A DNA stretch of 64,000 nucleotides. Origin: Alcanivorax sp. 24 (GTDB lineage Bacteria; Pseudomonadota; Gammaproteobacteria; Pseudomonadales; Alcanivoracaceae). Positions within the stretch are counted from its first letter, which is position 1. Each line of letters opens with the position of its first letter. A program made the position numbers and the translations under genes. The notes beneath the pieces were generated by a model. It had not been told where the DNA came from and ran no database searches. It saw only the letters and a list, made by a program, of their open reading frames with translations. The stretch covers positions 1-64,000 of the forward strand of contig NZ_SNUA01000001.1 in NCBI RefSeq assembly GCF_004360225.1, read 5' to 3'. Positions 56,003 to 64,000 of the stretch are shown here, in pieces.

Positions 56003-57283
56003 ATGTACGCAGTGATCGGTGCCGGACCGATGGGCCTGGCCACGGCCAGGAACCTCGGCAAGCAGGGCTTGCCCTTTGTCGGCTATGAACTGAATAGCGA
56101 TGTGGGCGGTTTGTGGGATATCGAGAATCCCCACAGCACCATGTACATGACCGCGCATCTGATCTCATCCAAGCGGATGACCGAATTCCATGAGTTCCCC
56201 ATGGATGAGGGGGTGGCCACCTATCCCCATCATGCCGAATTGAAGCGCTACTTTCAGGATTATGCCCGTCACTTCGGCCTCTACCAGCACTACCAGTTTG
56301 ATACACGGGTGGTGTCCGTGACGCCGGAAGGCGAGCGCTGGCGGGTGACGGTGGAGAAAGACGGCGGTCAGACCAGCCGCTGTTTCGACGGCGTCCTGAT
56401 CGCCAGTGGCACCCTGCATACGCCTAACCGGCCCACGCTGCCCGGGCGGTTCGCAGGGGAATTGCTGCACGCTTGCGATTATCGCGACCCGGTATTGTTC
56501 AAGGATAAACGGGTGCTGATCGTCGGTTGCGGTAATTCCGCCTGTGACATGGCGGTGGACGCGGTGCATCAGGCGAAAAGCGTGGACCTGTCGGTGCGCC
56601 GGGGCTATTACTTCCTGCCCAAGTTCATTGGCGGTCGTCCCTCCGATGCCATTGGCGGCAAGTTCAAGTTGCCGCGCCGGCTCAAACAGCGACTGGATGC
56701 CTGGTTGATCCGCATGATCATTGGACGCCCCAGCGACTATGGGCTGCCGGATCCGGATTACCTCATGTACGAGTCCCATCCGGTGGTCAATTCCCTGGTA
56801 CTGCATCACCTGGGCCATGGCGATATCTCGCCCCGTTCCGACATCGCCGACATGCGGGGACGCACGGTCATTTTCAGCGACGGAGCCCGGGCTGAATACG
56901 ATCTGATTTTGCTGGCCACCGGTTACAAGCTGGATTACCCGTTCATTGACCGTGCGCTCCTCAACTGGCGTGGTGATGCGCCGAGCCTGTATCTGAACCT
57001 GTTCCATCCGCACTACGACAACCTGTTCATGATGGGCATGATCGAGGCCGCCGGCCTGGGTTGGGAAGGACGTAACGAGCAGGCGGAACTGGTGGCGCTG
57101 TATTTGAAACGTCGTGCGGAGGGCCATCCGGCGGCGCGGGAGCTGGCCCGGCTGAAGCTTGAACAGGCCGGACAGAGCCTGGATGGCGGTTATCACTATC
57201 TGAAGCTGTCGCGCATGGCGTATTACGTGCACAAGGACAGTTATCGGGCCGAGCTGGCCAAACGGCGCCAGGCGCTGCAATAA
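56003..57283 (+). CDS. Flavin-containing monooxygenase
   Basis: This 426-residue FMO has the FAD site GAGPMGLATA (7-16), the FMO/BVMO fingerprint FAGELLHACDY (FxGxxxHxxxY) and the NADPH site VGCGNSACDMA. It oxygenates an N, S or ketone substrate; the true substrate is not known. It begins a tight operon with a BASS transporter, an epimerase-like enzyme and an SDR. AAGGAAAACG precedes the start. Confidence 0.88.
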   Translation: MYAVIGAGPMGLATARNLGKQGLPFVGYELNSDVGGLWDIENPHSTMYMTAHLISSKRMTEFHEFPMDEGVATYPHHAELKRYFQDYARHFGLYQHYQFDTRVVSVTPEGERWRVTVEKDGGQTSRCFDGVLIASGTLHTPNRPTLPGRFAGELLHACDYRDPVLFKDKRVLIVGCGNSACDMAVDAVHQAKSVDLSVRRGYYFLPKFIGGRPSDAIGGKFKLPRRLKQRLDAWLIRMIIGRPSDYGLPDPDYLMYESHPVVNSLVLHHLGHGDISPRSDIADMRGRTVIFSDGARAEYDLILLATGYKLDYPFIDRALLNWRGDAPSLYLNLFHPHYDNLFMMGMIEAAGLGWEGRNEQAELVALYLKRRAEGHPAARELARLKLEQAGQSLDGGYHYLKLSRMAYYVHKDSYRAELAKRRQALQ

Positions 57284-57298
57284 CCGGGAGACCGTTTC

Positions 57299-58216
57299 AT
57301 GGGCCCTGATTCCCCGATTGATTTCAGCACCGGCAATCTGATCGTGCTCAACGTGATTCTCGCGTTGATGATGTTCGGTGTGTCTCTTTCCCTGCGCGTG
57401 GAGGATTTTCGCCGTGTGCTGCGCATGCCCCAGGCGCCAGCGGCTGGGCTGCTGGCGCAGTTCCTTTTGTTGCCGGCCTTGACCTGCGTGGTTACCTGGA
57501 TGCTGGATGTGGAACCGGGGCTGGCGTTGGGAATGATTCTGGTGGCGTCCTGTCCGGGGGGCACCTTTTCCAACATCATGACCTGGCTGGCGCGGGCCAA
57601 TGTGGCGGTGTCGGTGAGCATGACCGCGGTGTCCAGCCTGGCGGCCACGATACTCACACCGCTCAATTTCGCCTTTTATGGCTGGCTCAATCCCCACACC
57701 CGTGATCTGGTCACCGAGATCGCCTTGAACCCCTGGAACATCCTGATGCTGGTGGTTCTGGTCCTGGCGGTCCCGTTACTGCTGGGCATGCTCACCGGCC
57801 GCCATTTTCCACGCTTCGCGGTCAGGGCGCAGAAACCCATGCGTGTGTTCACCTTGCTGGTGTTACTGGCCTTTGTCGGTCTGGCTTTCGCCAAGAACCT
57901 GGATGTGTTCCTGCAAAACGCCCACCGCATTGTCGCTCTGGTGATTGGGCAGAATGCCCTGGCACTGGCGTTGGGGGCCGGCGCCGGCATGATGATGCGG
58001 CTCGATCGGGCCGACCGGCGGGCGGTGACCCTGGAAGTGGGTATTCAGAACTCCGGGCTGGGGCTGGCGATCCTGTTCACGTTCTTCCCGCAGGCGGCGG
58101 GCATGATTCTGATCGCCGGTTTCTGGGGGGTGTGGCACCTGGTCAGTGGCTTGATTCTGGCATTGATCTGGTCGCGCGGCGCCGCACCCGCGCGGGCCGG
58201 GTGGGAGGCATCATGA
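57299..58216 (+). CDS. BASS (bile acid:sodium symporter) family transporter
   Basis: This 305-residue protein has eight to nine membrane helices and the BASS sodium-site motif LVASCPGGTFSNIMT. It probably imports an organic anion with Na+. Its position inside a catabolic-looking operon suggests that it takes up the substrate of the neighbouring oxidoreductases (inference). Its stop overlaps the next start (ATGA). Confidence 0.85.
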   Translation: MGPDSPIDFSTGNLIVLNVILALMMFGVSLSLRVEDFRRVLRMPQAPAAGLLAQFLLLPALTCVVTWMLDVEPGLALGMILVASCPGGTFSNIMTWLARANVAVSVSMTAVSSLAATILTPLNFAFYGWLNPHTRDLVTEIALNPWNILMLVVLVLAVPLLLGMLTGRHFPRFAVRAQKPMRVFTLLVLLAFVGLAFAKNLDVFLQNAHRIVALVIGQNALALALGAGAGMMMRLDRADRRAVTLEVGIQNSGLGLAILFTFFPQAAGMILIAGFWGVWHLVSGLILALIWSRGAAPARAGWEAS

Positions 58217-59148
58217 GTCGGGTGCTGATCACCGGAGCCGGCGGCTATATCGGTCGCCTGCTCGGCGAGCGGTTGGCGTCCGGGCATGCCGTGCTGGGGC
58301 TGGATCTGCGGGTACCGGCGGATTTGCCGTTCGAGTGTCGGCAGGGAGATATCCGTGATCCTGATCTGGCCGAACTGATGCGGGAGTGGCGCGCCGATAC
58401 CGTGGTGCACCTGGCGGCGGTACTGGAGGATTCCGGCGACCGGGCCCGCGATCACGACATCGACGTCAACGGTACCCGCAATGTGCTCGACGCCTGTTTG
58501 ATCGCTGGTGTCGGCCAGTTGATCGTCACCAGCTCCGGCGCCGCTTACGGATATCATCCGGACAATCCGGCCTGGCTGGATGAGCGGGATCCCCTGCGTG
58601 GTAATCCGGAGTTCGCCTATTCGGACCACAAGCGCCTGGTGGAAGAGATGCTGGCGGATTATCGTCGGCGCCACCCTGATCTGCGCCAACTGATCCTGAG
58701 GCCGGGAACGGTGTTGGGAGCGGGTACCCGCAATCAGATCACCGCCTTGTTTGAGCGCAAGCGGGTTCTCGCCATCGCCGGTTCCGAGTCGCCGTTCGTG
58801 TTCATCTGGGATCAGGACGTGGTGGGCGCCATTGCCCATGGCGTGGAGACGGGTGCCGAAGGGATCTACAACCTGGCCGGTGATGGCGCCCTTGGCGTCC
58901 GCCAGGTGGCCTCGATACTGGACAAACCGCTGCTGGTTCTGCCGGTCGGTGTATTGCGCGTGGCGCTGTGGCTGGGGCACCGGTTGGGGTTGACCGCCCA
59001 TTCGCCGGAAAAAATCAATTTTCTCCGCTATCGGCCGGTATTGAGCAATCGCCGTTTGAAGGAGGAGCTGGGTTATTGCCCACAAAAAACCTCCGAGCAA
59101 ACATTCCGGTTTTTCGTTGAACAGGCCCGTGCCCGGGAGCCATCATGA
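58213..59148 (+). CDS. NAD-dependent epimerase/dehydratase family protein
   Basis: This 311-residue extended SDR has GAGGYIG (8-14) for NAD binding and the active-site YSDHK (YxxxK). Such enzymes act on nucleotide sugars, steroids or dihydroflavonol-like compounds; in this operon a hydroxy/keto substrate from the FMO is plausible. The ATG at 58213 overlaps the transporter stop, and its stop overlaps the SDR start. Confidence 0.87.
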   Translation: MSRVLITGAGGYIGRLLGERLASGHAVLGLDLRVPADLPFECRQGDIRDPDLAELMREWRADTVVHLAAVLEDSGDRARDHDIDVNGTRNVLDACLIAGVGQLIVTSSGAAYGYHPDNPAWLDERDPLRGNPEFAYSDHKRLVEEMLADYRRRHPDLRQLILRPGTVLGAGTRNQITALFERKRVLAIAGSESPFVFIWDQDVVGAIAHGVETGAEGIYNLAGDGALGVRQVASILDKPLLVLPVGVLRVALWLGHRLGLTAHSPEKINFLRYRPVLSNRRLKEELGYCPQKTSEQTFRFFVEQARAREPS

Positions 59149-59951
59149 GCGGCAACGCTGATACCGTCACGCTGATTACCGGCGCCGCCTCCGGCCTGGG
59201 CTGGGCGTTGGCGCAAGTGGCGTTTCAGCGTGGCCATCGGCTTATTCTGGTGGACCGTGACGCTGAAGCGCTCGCCGACAAGAGCGCTCGCCTGGCCGCC
59301 ACCGACCCCCAGCGGGTGACCTATCACACCCTGGACCTCACCGATGGGCCGGCGCGGGATCGTCTGGTCGACCGGATCGCGGCCCGGGGGCGGCTGGACG
59401 TGTTGATCAACAACGCTGGCATCACGCATCGCTCGCTGGCGGCGCGCACCGATCCGAAGGTCTTTCACCAGGTCATGGCGGTGGACTGGGAAGCGCCGGT
59501 GGCCCTGACTTTGGGATGCTTGCCGCTGCTGCGCGACAGTGGCGGTTGCGTGATCAACATCGGTTCCATGGCCGGCTGGATGCCGGTGCTGGGGCGGGCC
59601 GGCTATTGCAGCGCCAAGGCCGCCCTGGCGCAGTTCTTCGAGGTGCTGCGCGGCGAAGTGGCGGATCAGGGGATCGATGTACTGATGGTGTATCCGAGCT
59701 TTCTGGCCACACCGATCGAACGTAACGCCCTGGGTCACGACGGTGGACCCGCCGCCCACGCCCGTTCCTCGGTGGGCCGGGTGCGCAGCGCGGAATGGAT
59801 GGCCGAGCGCGTTTGGGATGCCTTTGAGAGGGGCGACAAACGCCTGTTCCCGGATCGTTTCACTTTCCTGGCCAGTTTGCTGTGGCGGCTGGCGCCCGAT
59901 CTTTATCATCGGCTGATGCGTCGTCGCTTTGCCATGGAGCTGGATTCCTGA
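59145..59951 (+). CDS. Short-chain dehydrogenase/reductase
   Basis: This 268-residue classical SDR has TGAASGLG (12-19), NNAG and catalytic YCSAK (YxxxK), with the preceding serine in IGSMAGWM. It would interconvert an alcohol and ketone with NAD(P). Last gene of the four-gene operon; a palindrome of the GCCTGTTCA family follows 75 bases later. Confidence 0.9.
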   Translation: MSGNADTVTLITGAASGLGWALAQVAFQRGHRLILVDRDAEALADKSARLAATDPQRVTYHTLDLTDGPARDRLVDRIAARGRLDVLINNAGITHRSLAARTDPKVFHQVMAVDWEAPVALTLGCLPLLRDSGGCVINIGSMAGWMPVLGRAGYCSAKAALAQFFEVLRGEVADQGIDVLMVYPSFLATPIERNALGHDGGPAAHARSSVGRVRSAEWMAERVWDAFERGDKRLFPDRFTFLASLLWRLAPDLYHRLMRRRFAMELDS

Positions 59952-60026
59952 CCGCTGGGGCGGTACAAGCTCCGCTTCCTCTGTTGCCTGCCCAACTGTC
60001 GCCGCCGGCCTCTTCGGCTCTGGTGT

Positions 60027-60084
60027 GGGCCTGTTCATACTACTTGCACCCGACAGGCAGGATGCAAGTAGTATGGACAGGCCC
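60027..60084. repeat. Palindrome, GCCTGTTCA family (22-bp arms)
   Basis: Arms 60027-60048 and 60063-60084 are complementary except for one G-T wobble, with a 14-base loop. Tips read GGGCCTGTTCATAC. It lies between the SDR and GNAT genes and could block read-through. Confidence 0.88.
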
Positions 60085-60118
60085 CAGCATCGACGGCAGC
60101 AGTCAGGAGATCAGCAGT

Positions 60119-60715
60119 ATGTCCAGTGTGGAAATTCGTCCGGTGAGCGGGATCGCGGTGGAACCCTGGTTGGATGAGTTGGCCGGATTACGCATCCGGA
60201 TCTTTCGCGATTACCCTTATCTCTATGACGGGGATGAGAGCTATGAGCGCCGTTATCTGGACCGCTATGCCAGATCCGATCGCAGCCTGTTCGTGTTGGC
60301 GCTGGAGTACAATCAGGTAGTGGGCGTGGCGTCGGCGCTGCCGCTGGAAGACGCGGACCAGGAATTGCTGGCGCCGTTCCAGCAACGGGGCCTGGCGCCG
60401 GAGCGGGTCTATTATTTCGGTGAGTCGGTGTTGTTGCCCGAATATCGTGGCCAGGGGATAGGGCATCGTTTTTTTGATTTGCGTGAGTTGTACGCCAGTG
60501 ATTTCGGTTTCTCCACCACTGCTTTCTGTAGCGTGGTCCGGCCCGTTGATGATCCGCGCCGGCCGGATGGGTATACCGGCCTGGAGCCGTTCTGGCGCAG
60601 CCGCGGTTACCGTCCGGCGACGGGATTGACCACCGGTTTTTTCTGGCGTGATCAGGGAGAGCAGGAGGAGACGCGGAAAGCCATGCAGTTCTGGCTGCGA
60701 GATGCCGTGGAATAA
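60119..60715 (+). CDS. GNAT family N-acetyltransferase
   Basis: This 198-residue protein has the acetyl-CoA loop EYRGQGIGHRFFD (RxxGxG) preceded by beta4 VYYFGESVLLP. Substrate unknown. AGGAGA precedes the ATG at 60119; the longer frame upstream crosses the palindrome and is not supported. Confidence 0.85.
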   Translation: MSSVEIRPVSGIAVEPWLDELAGLRIRIFRDYPYLYDGDESYERRYLDRYARSDRSLFVLALEYNQVVGVASALPLEDADQELLAPFQQRGLAPERVYYFGESVLLPEYRGQGIGHRFFDLRELYASDFGFSTTAFCSVVRPVDDPRRPDGYTGLEPFWRSRGYRPATGLTTGFFWRDQGEQEETRKAMQFWLRDAVE

Positions 60716-60801
60716 ATGTAAAACTTCCCAGGTGTAGGATGTCCTTCTCGTGCTCGTGTCTCGAGGCTGTCTATAGTCCTGGTGGCAACGGAGGAGCCGC
60801 T

Positions 60802-60903
60802 ATGGATTGGTTTAACCGGGGAGCCGGAACGTTCAAACGTCTGGCTATCATTATCGCCCTTGCGCTTATCGCCTTGTTCATCGCCATGGTGGTGGCCGGG
60901 TGA
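60802..60903 (+). CDS. Small 33-residue single-helix membrane protein
   Basis: This short frame (MDWFNRGAGTFKR... then a 19-residue hydrophobic helix LAIIIALALIALFIAMVVA) has GGAGG eight bases before the ATG. A TATAGT -10-like hexamer lies about 30 bases before the ATG. The composition and good ribosome site support a real small inner-membrane protein. Function unknown. Confidence 0.5.
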   Translation: MDWFNRGAGTFKRLAIIIALALIALFIAMVVAG

Positions 60904-61104
60904 CTTCTTTTCTCTCGATTCATTCGCCGGCCGGGTTCCGGCCATCATCATCACACCAATCTAAATTTCTGATGCAAATGCGTCATTGATTGGATTCCTG
61001 TTCGCCCACCCGCTGGGCCAAGATGACCGGGAAACTTTAAGCGGGTTTTGCGTGTCCACATTTCGGACCGCTTGTCGATTAATGAAAACGCCCGGGGATC
61101 GAGG

Positions 61105-61665
61105 ATGAAATGGCGCAATGACGGTCAGCGTTACGGTGTTGTCACCGTGGGGCTGCATTGGCTGGTGGCGGTGGTGGTGTTCACCTTGTTCGGCCTTGGG
61201 TTGTACATGGTGGAGCTGGACTATTACCACCCCTGGTATCGCAGCGCGCCAAACTGGCATCGCAGTATCGGATTGTTGTTATTGGCGGTGGTGCTGGCGC
61301 GCCTGATCTGGCGGGTGTTGTCGCCGCCACCGCCGGCTCCCGAACAACACCGTGCCTGGGAGAAAGCCGGTGCCAGACTGGCCCACTGGGCGCTTTATGT
61401 GCTGCTGCTGGTGGCGATGATCAGCGGTTATCTGATCAGTACCGCTGATGGTGCGTCGATCCAGGTGTTCAATTGGTTCGCGGTGCCCTCACTGACAGGC
61501 CACCGCGGCGGCCTCGAGGATACCGCCGGGGCCGTGCATTACTGGGCTACCTGGGCGGTGATCGTGCTCGCCGCGCTGCATGCGCTGGCGGCACTGAAAC
61601 ATCACTTCATTGATCGCGACGATACCCTGCGCCGTATTTTTGGCCTGGCGCCCCGCCGGCCTTGA
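61105..61665 (+). CDS. Cytochrome b561 family protein
   Basis: This 186-residue protein has four helices and heme histidines in [24 protein letters not shown] and [10 protein letters not shown]. It probably passes electrons from quinol to a periplasmic partner or to superoxide (CybB-like). The YceI gene follows after 29 bases; cytochrome b561 and YceI genes are often paired. ATG at 61105 is preferred for its GGGGATCGAGG upstream. Confidence 0.9.
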   Translation: MKWRNDGQRYGVVTVGLHWLVAVVVFTLFGLGLYMVELDYYHPWYRSAPNWHRSIGLLLLAVVLARLIWRVLSPPPPAPEQHRAWEKAGARLAHWALYVLLLVAMISGYLISTADGASIQVFNWFAVPSLTGHRGGLEDTAGAVHYWATWAVIVLAALHALAALKHHFIDRDDTLRRIFGLAPRRP

Positions 61666-61694
61666 TCCCACCGCTAATCCAAGGAGAACGACCC

Positions 61695-62291
61695 ATGTAC
61701 AAGCTGTTCACTACTCCCGTGTTGGCTCTGATGTCGGCACTGATGTTGAGTTCCGCGGCCATGGCCGCGGACAAACCCGCCGGGACCTACCACTTCGATA
61801 CCGAAGGGCAGCACCAGTTCATCATGTTCAAGATTTCCCATCTGGGTTACAGCTGGTTGTATGGCCGCTTCAATGATTTCGATGGCACTTTCACCGTGGA
61901 CGCGGACAACCCGGAAAACAGCACCGTGGAAGCCACCATCAAGACCGCCAGTCTGGACAGCAATCATGCCGAGCGCGACAAACATTTGCGCAGCGATGAT
62001 TTCCTCGACGTGAGCGAATACCCCACCGCCACTTTCAAAAGCACCGGGATCGAAAAGACCGGCGACGAAACGGCCAGGATCACCGGTGATTTCACTCTGC
62101 ACGGGGTGACCAAACCAGTCACTCTGGATGCCCGGCTGATCGGTTACGGGGATGATCCCTGGGGTGGCTACCGCATGGGTCTGGAAGCGTCCACCACGCT
62201 GAAACTGGCGGACTTCGGCATCACCAAGAACCTGGGGCCGGCCTCGGAAACGGTGGAGATCATTATTTCCGTGGAAGGGGTGCGGCAGTAA
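61695..62291 (+). CDS. YceI family periplasmic protein
   Basis: This 198-residue precursor has a signal peptide ending AMAAD (residue 24) and the YceI lipocalin-like barrel ([46 protein letters not shown]). It binds polyprenyl or quinone-like lipids in relatives. AAGGAGA precedes the ATG. It forms a likely operon with cytochrome b561. Confidence 0.93.
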   Translation: MYKLFTTPVLALMSALMLSSAAMAADKPAGTYHFDTEGQHQFIMFKISHLGYSWLYGRFNDFDGTFTVDADNPENSTVEATIKTASLDSNHAERDKHLRSDDFLDVSEYPTATFKSTGIEKTGDETARITGDFTLHGVTKPVTLDARLIGYGDDPWGGYRMGLEASTTLKLADFGITKNLGPASETVEIIISVEGVRQ

Positions 62292-62346
62292 TCGCCGGAC
62301 GCCAGACGCTAAAGTCAAAACCTGGCGCTGCGGGCGTTGCGGCAAT

Positions 62347-62370
62347 AAAAAATTGCCGGGAGCAATTTTT
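62347..62370. repeat. AT-flanked hairpin, inverted copy of 9893-9916
   Basis: AAAAAATTGC, a CGGG loop and AGCAATTTTT form a symmetrical hairpin about 55 bases after yceI and can act as its terminator. The sequence and ACGTC flank match 9893-9916 in opposite orientation. Confidence 0.6.
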
Positions 62371-62373
62371 AAC

Positions 62374-62746
62374 GTCGCTTCGGCGGGGACTCCCGTATTG
62401 CCCGGTGACCTCGAAGACCTCCCTTCAGAGGTGGCTACAGCGCCGCTGTGGGAAGCTTGCTGGCAAGCGAATCGCCAACGGCTCAGGGCATTCGCGGCCA
62501 AGCGGAGCGCCGCCCGGGCCGCTTCCCACAGCGGCTTGGTGGCAGATCCGTGGGAGGTCAGCTTGCTGGCGAGTTCCGGCCCTCTGGTGTTGGGATATTC
62601 GCTTGCCAGCAAGCTTCCCACAGCGGCTTCGTGGCATGATCCGTGGGAGACCAGCTTGCTGGCGAATACAGCGGTTGGTAGCCCCTTCCGGTTACAGACC
62701 CGTGTCCATGATTGAAGCGCCGTGGCCCGCCAAACCGCGATGAACC
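62374..62746. mobile_element. MITE-like composite repeat, copy 3 (reverse, one end missing)
   Basis: Read in reverse, the element matches copy 1: CCAAACCGCGATGAACC at 62730-62746 is its left end, next to a run of six A. The other terminal repeat is absent. The 94-bp core (62442-62535) is inverted relative to its flanks when compared with copies 1 and 2. Confidence 0.7.
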
Positions 62747-62797
62747 ATAAAAAAGCGTTTTAGTGCTTGCCAGGGCGTTGGGTCTGGTTTTGCATTA

Positions 62798-62867
62798 CCG
62801 GCGTCCGGCGTCCGGCGTCCGGCGTCCGGCGTCCGGCGTCCGGCGTCCGGCGTCCGGCGTCCGGCGT
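62798..62867. repeat. Heptanucleotide tandem repeat, ten copies
   Basis: CCGGCGT is repeated ten times without interruption. The last base overlaps the stop codon of the methyltransferase gene, so the array forms its 3' flank. Confidence 0.95.
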
Positions 62868-63505
62868 CAGACCTTCCTCAAAATCACAGCCGGATTTTCC
62901 GCGTACACCACTTGCCAACCGTCCCGCCGTGCCAGCCAGGCGAAGGTCTCTGGTTTCCAGAAACAGACGTGGGTGGGATCCCGCCGGTAGTGCCAGCGAG
63001 GAAAGTGAGCGTCGTCGGTAAGCCAGCGGGTCATCAGTCCCAGCCATCCACCGGGGCGCACCAGCTGGGCGAAGCGACGCCACTCAAGATGGGGCCAGTG
63101 CAGATGCTCGATCACCTCGGTGCAGGTGATGAAGTCATACTGTCCCGCCAGCACATCGGTTTCCGGACGGTAGAGGGGGTCGTACACCGCCATGGGGAAA
63201 CCCCGTTCGCCCATCAGGCGGGCCAGCGCGGGGCCCGGGCCGCAGCCATAATCCAATCCTTCGGCGCCGTCCGGTAGCCGTTCGGCCAGTGGTGCCGCCA
63301 GTTGATCCAGAAAGCGGCGATAGCCGGCGTCTCCCGGGTTGTTCTGGTGCAGATCGTACTGCGCTTTCTCCTGATCCCGGTCGGGCAACTGGCCCTGATC
63401 CAGAAACGTCAGCTGGCAACGGGAGCAGCGCCAATAATCGCGGCCATCGACGCTGGCGAAGGCTCGGCTATCGCTGGCTTGGCACAGGCGGCAGCTTACC
63501 TTCAC
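62867..63505 (-). CDS. Class I SAM-dependent methyltransferase with N-terminal zinc ribbon
   Basis: This 212-residue protein has paired cysteines CRLC and CSRC near the start (zinc-ribbon-like), then SAM motif I LDYGCGPG and TCTEVIEHL. The start is GTG at 63505, overlapping the stop of the upstream hydrolase gene. Substrate unknown; the ribbon-plus-methyltransferase layout recalls enzymes acting on RNA or small molecules. Confidence 0.82.
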   Translation of the reverse strand: MKVSCRLCQASDSRAFASVDGRDYWRCSRCQLTFLDQGQLPDRDQEKAQYDLHQNNPGDAGYRRFLDQLAAPLAERLPDGAEGLDYGCGPGPALARLMGERGFPMAVYDPLYRPETDVLAGQYDFITCTEVIEHLHWPHLEWRRFAQLVRPGGWLGLMTRWLTDDAHFPRWHYRRDPTHVCFWKPETFAWLARRDGWQVVYAENPAVILRKV

Positions 63506-64000
63506 AGCGCCAGCCAGTCGCTCAGAGCACGGTAGGTGCGGGCATCGGAGAGCATGGCCATGTGGCCCATGCCATGAAACAGAGCCCGGGTCAGTTGCGG
63601 CGCGTCCGGGTACAGGCGGCGGGCGAGAGCGCTGTCGACACCCACCAGCCAGTCGCCCAGGGGAGCCGGAGTGCGATGCTCGCTCAGGGTGCCGGCCAGA
63701 AACAGATGCTGGATGTGCTCGTCCAGCGGTACTTTGCTGCGTGGGCGGGGCGCGTCTTCCGGCAGACCTTGCCACTGTTCCTCGACCACGTAGCCGAAGC
63801 GCAAGTCGCGGATACCGTCGGAGCGCAGATTACCCAGCCGCATCAGCGGGCGGGAGTAGGGGGTGACCGCCAGCAGCCGGTTGGCCTGATTACCCATCTG
63901 TTCCAGCAAGGCCCCCTGGTGGGGCGAACCGAGGCAAGCCAGGTGCGATACCCGTTCCACCCAGCGGTGGCCATGCTGGCGGGCGTGGTGCACGGCGCTG
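63502..64000 (-). CDS. Alpha/beta hydrolase (lipase/PGAP1-like), truncated by window end
   Basis: Only the C-terminal 165 or so residues are in the window. HLACLGSPHQGALLEQ is the typical stretch after the nucleophile in triacylglycerol lipase/PGAP1-like proteins, and HGMGHMAML near the end probably holds the catalytic His. The frame stays open to the window end. The stop overlaps the methyltransferase start. Confidence 0.75.
   Translation of the reverse strand, partial: SAVHHARQHGHRWVERVSHLACLGSPHQGALLEQMGNQANRLLAVTPYSRPLMRLGNLRSDGIRDLRFGYVVEEQWQGLPEDAPRPRSKVPLDEHIQHLFLAGTLSEHRTPAPLGDWLVGVDSALARRLYPDAPQLTRALFHGMGHMAMLSDARTYRALSDWLAL

Overview
The window is 64 kb of GC-rich gammaproteobacterial chromosome. 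Protein content (nosRZDFYL, Mrp/Pha antiporter, MdtABC-type pump, many AraC regulators) and the synteny block engB - cytochrome c5 - cytochrome c4 - dsbA - EEP phosphatase, also found in Pseudomonas, suggest a marine Alcanivorax/Alloalcanivorax-like bacterium. That assignment is inference; no rRNA or tRNA gene was seen.

Layout: 1-3.3 kb holds an IS110-type transposase tail, a DUF3482 GTPase/DUF2868 membrane protein pair and a small Kazal-like lipoprotein. 3.6-9.4 kb is a six-gene Mrp (Mnh/Pha) cation/proton antiporter operon with subunits A and B fused. 9.4-10.2 kb carries no gene but has a sigmaE-type promoter followed by a two-hairpin RNA with an intrinsic terminator, in the Spot 42/ErsA position opposite engB. 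10.2-14.2 kb holds engB, cytochromes c5 and c4, dsbA and a phosphatase. 14.5-22.7 kb is a complete clade I nitrous oxide reductase cluster plus a small cytochrome c; nosR and the cytochrome have FNR/Dnr-like boxes with the same promoter geometry. 22.8-27 kb holds a LuxR regulator behind a perfect CRP site, dgt, a DJ-1/PfpI protein and a glutathione peroxidase. 27-32 kb holds a TonB receptor, a TrhA/hemolysin III protein and a catalase. 32-41 kb is an MdtABC-OpmB-like RND pump whose promoter is overlapped by a Fur-box-like site. 41-42.5 kb holds doxX behind a SoxR-type promoter and a peroxiredoxin-glutaredoxin fusion behind an OxyR-like site. 43-53.5 kb holds enzymes and regulators, including an unusual membrane AAA ATPase overlapping an MscS channel gene. 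53.5-60 kb holds metY and an AraC-flanked FMO-BASS transporter-epimerase-SDR operon. 60-64 kb holds a GNAT protein, a 33-residue membrane peptide, cytochrome b561, YceI, a methyltransferase and a truncated hydrolase.

Between the genes lie two families of repeats: (i) REP-like modules, assembled at three places into MITE-like composites with terminal inverted repeats next to T-runs, one with a 92-bp tandem array; (ii) a family of long palindromes sharing GCCTGTTCA tips but with different, still complementary, arms. Oxidative and metal stress is the main theme of the middle of the window: catalase, GPx, Prx-Grx, DoxX and DJ-1, with separate SoxR-, OxyR- and Fur-like sites.
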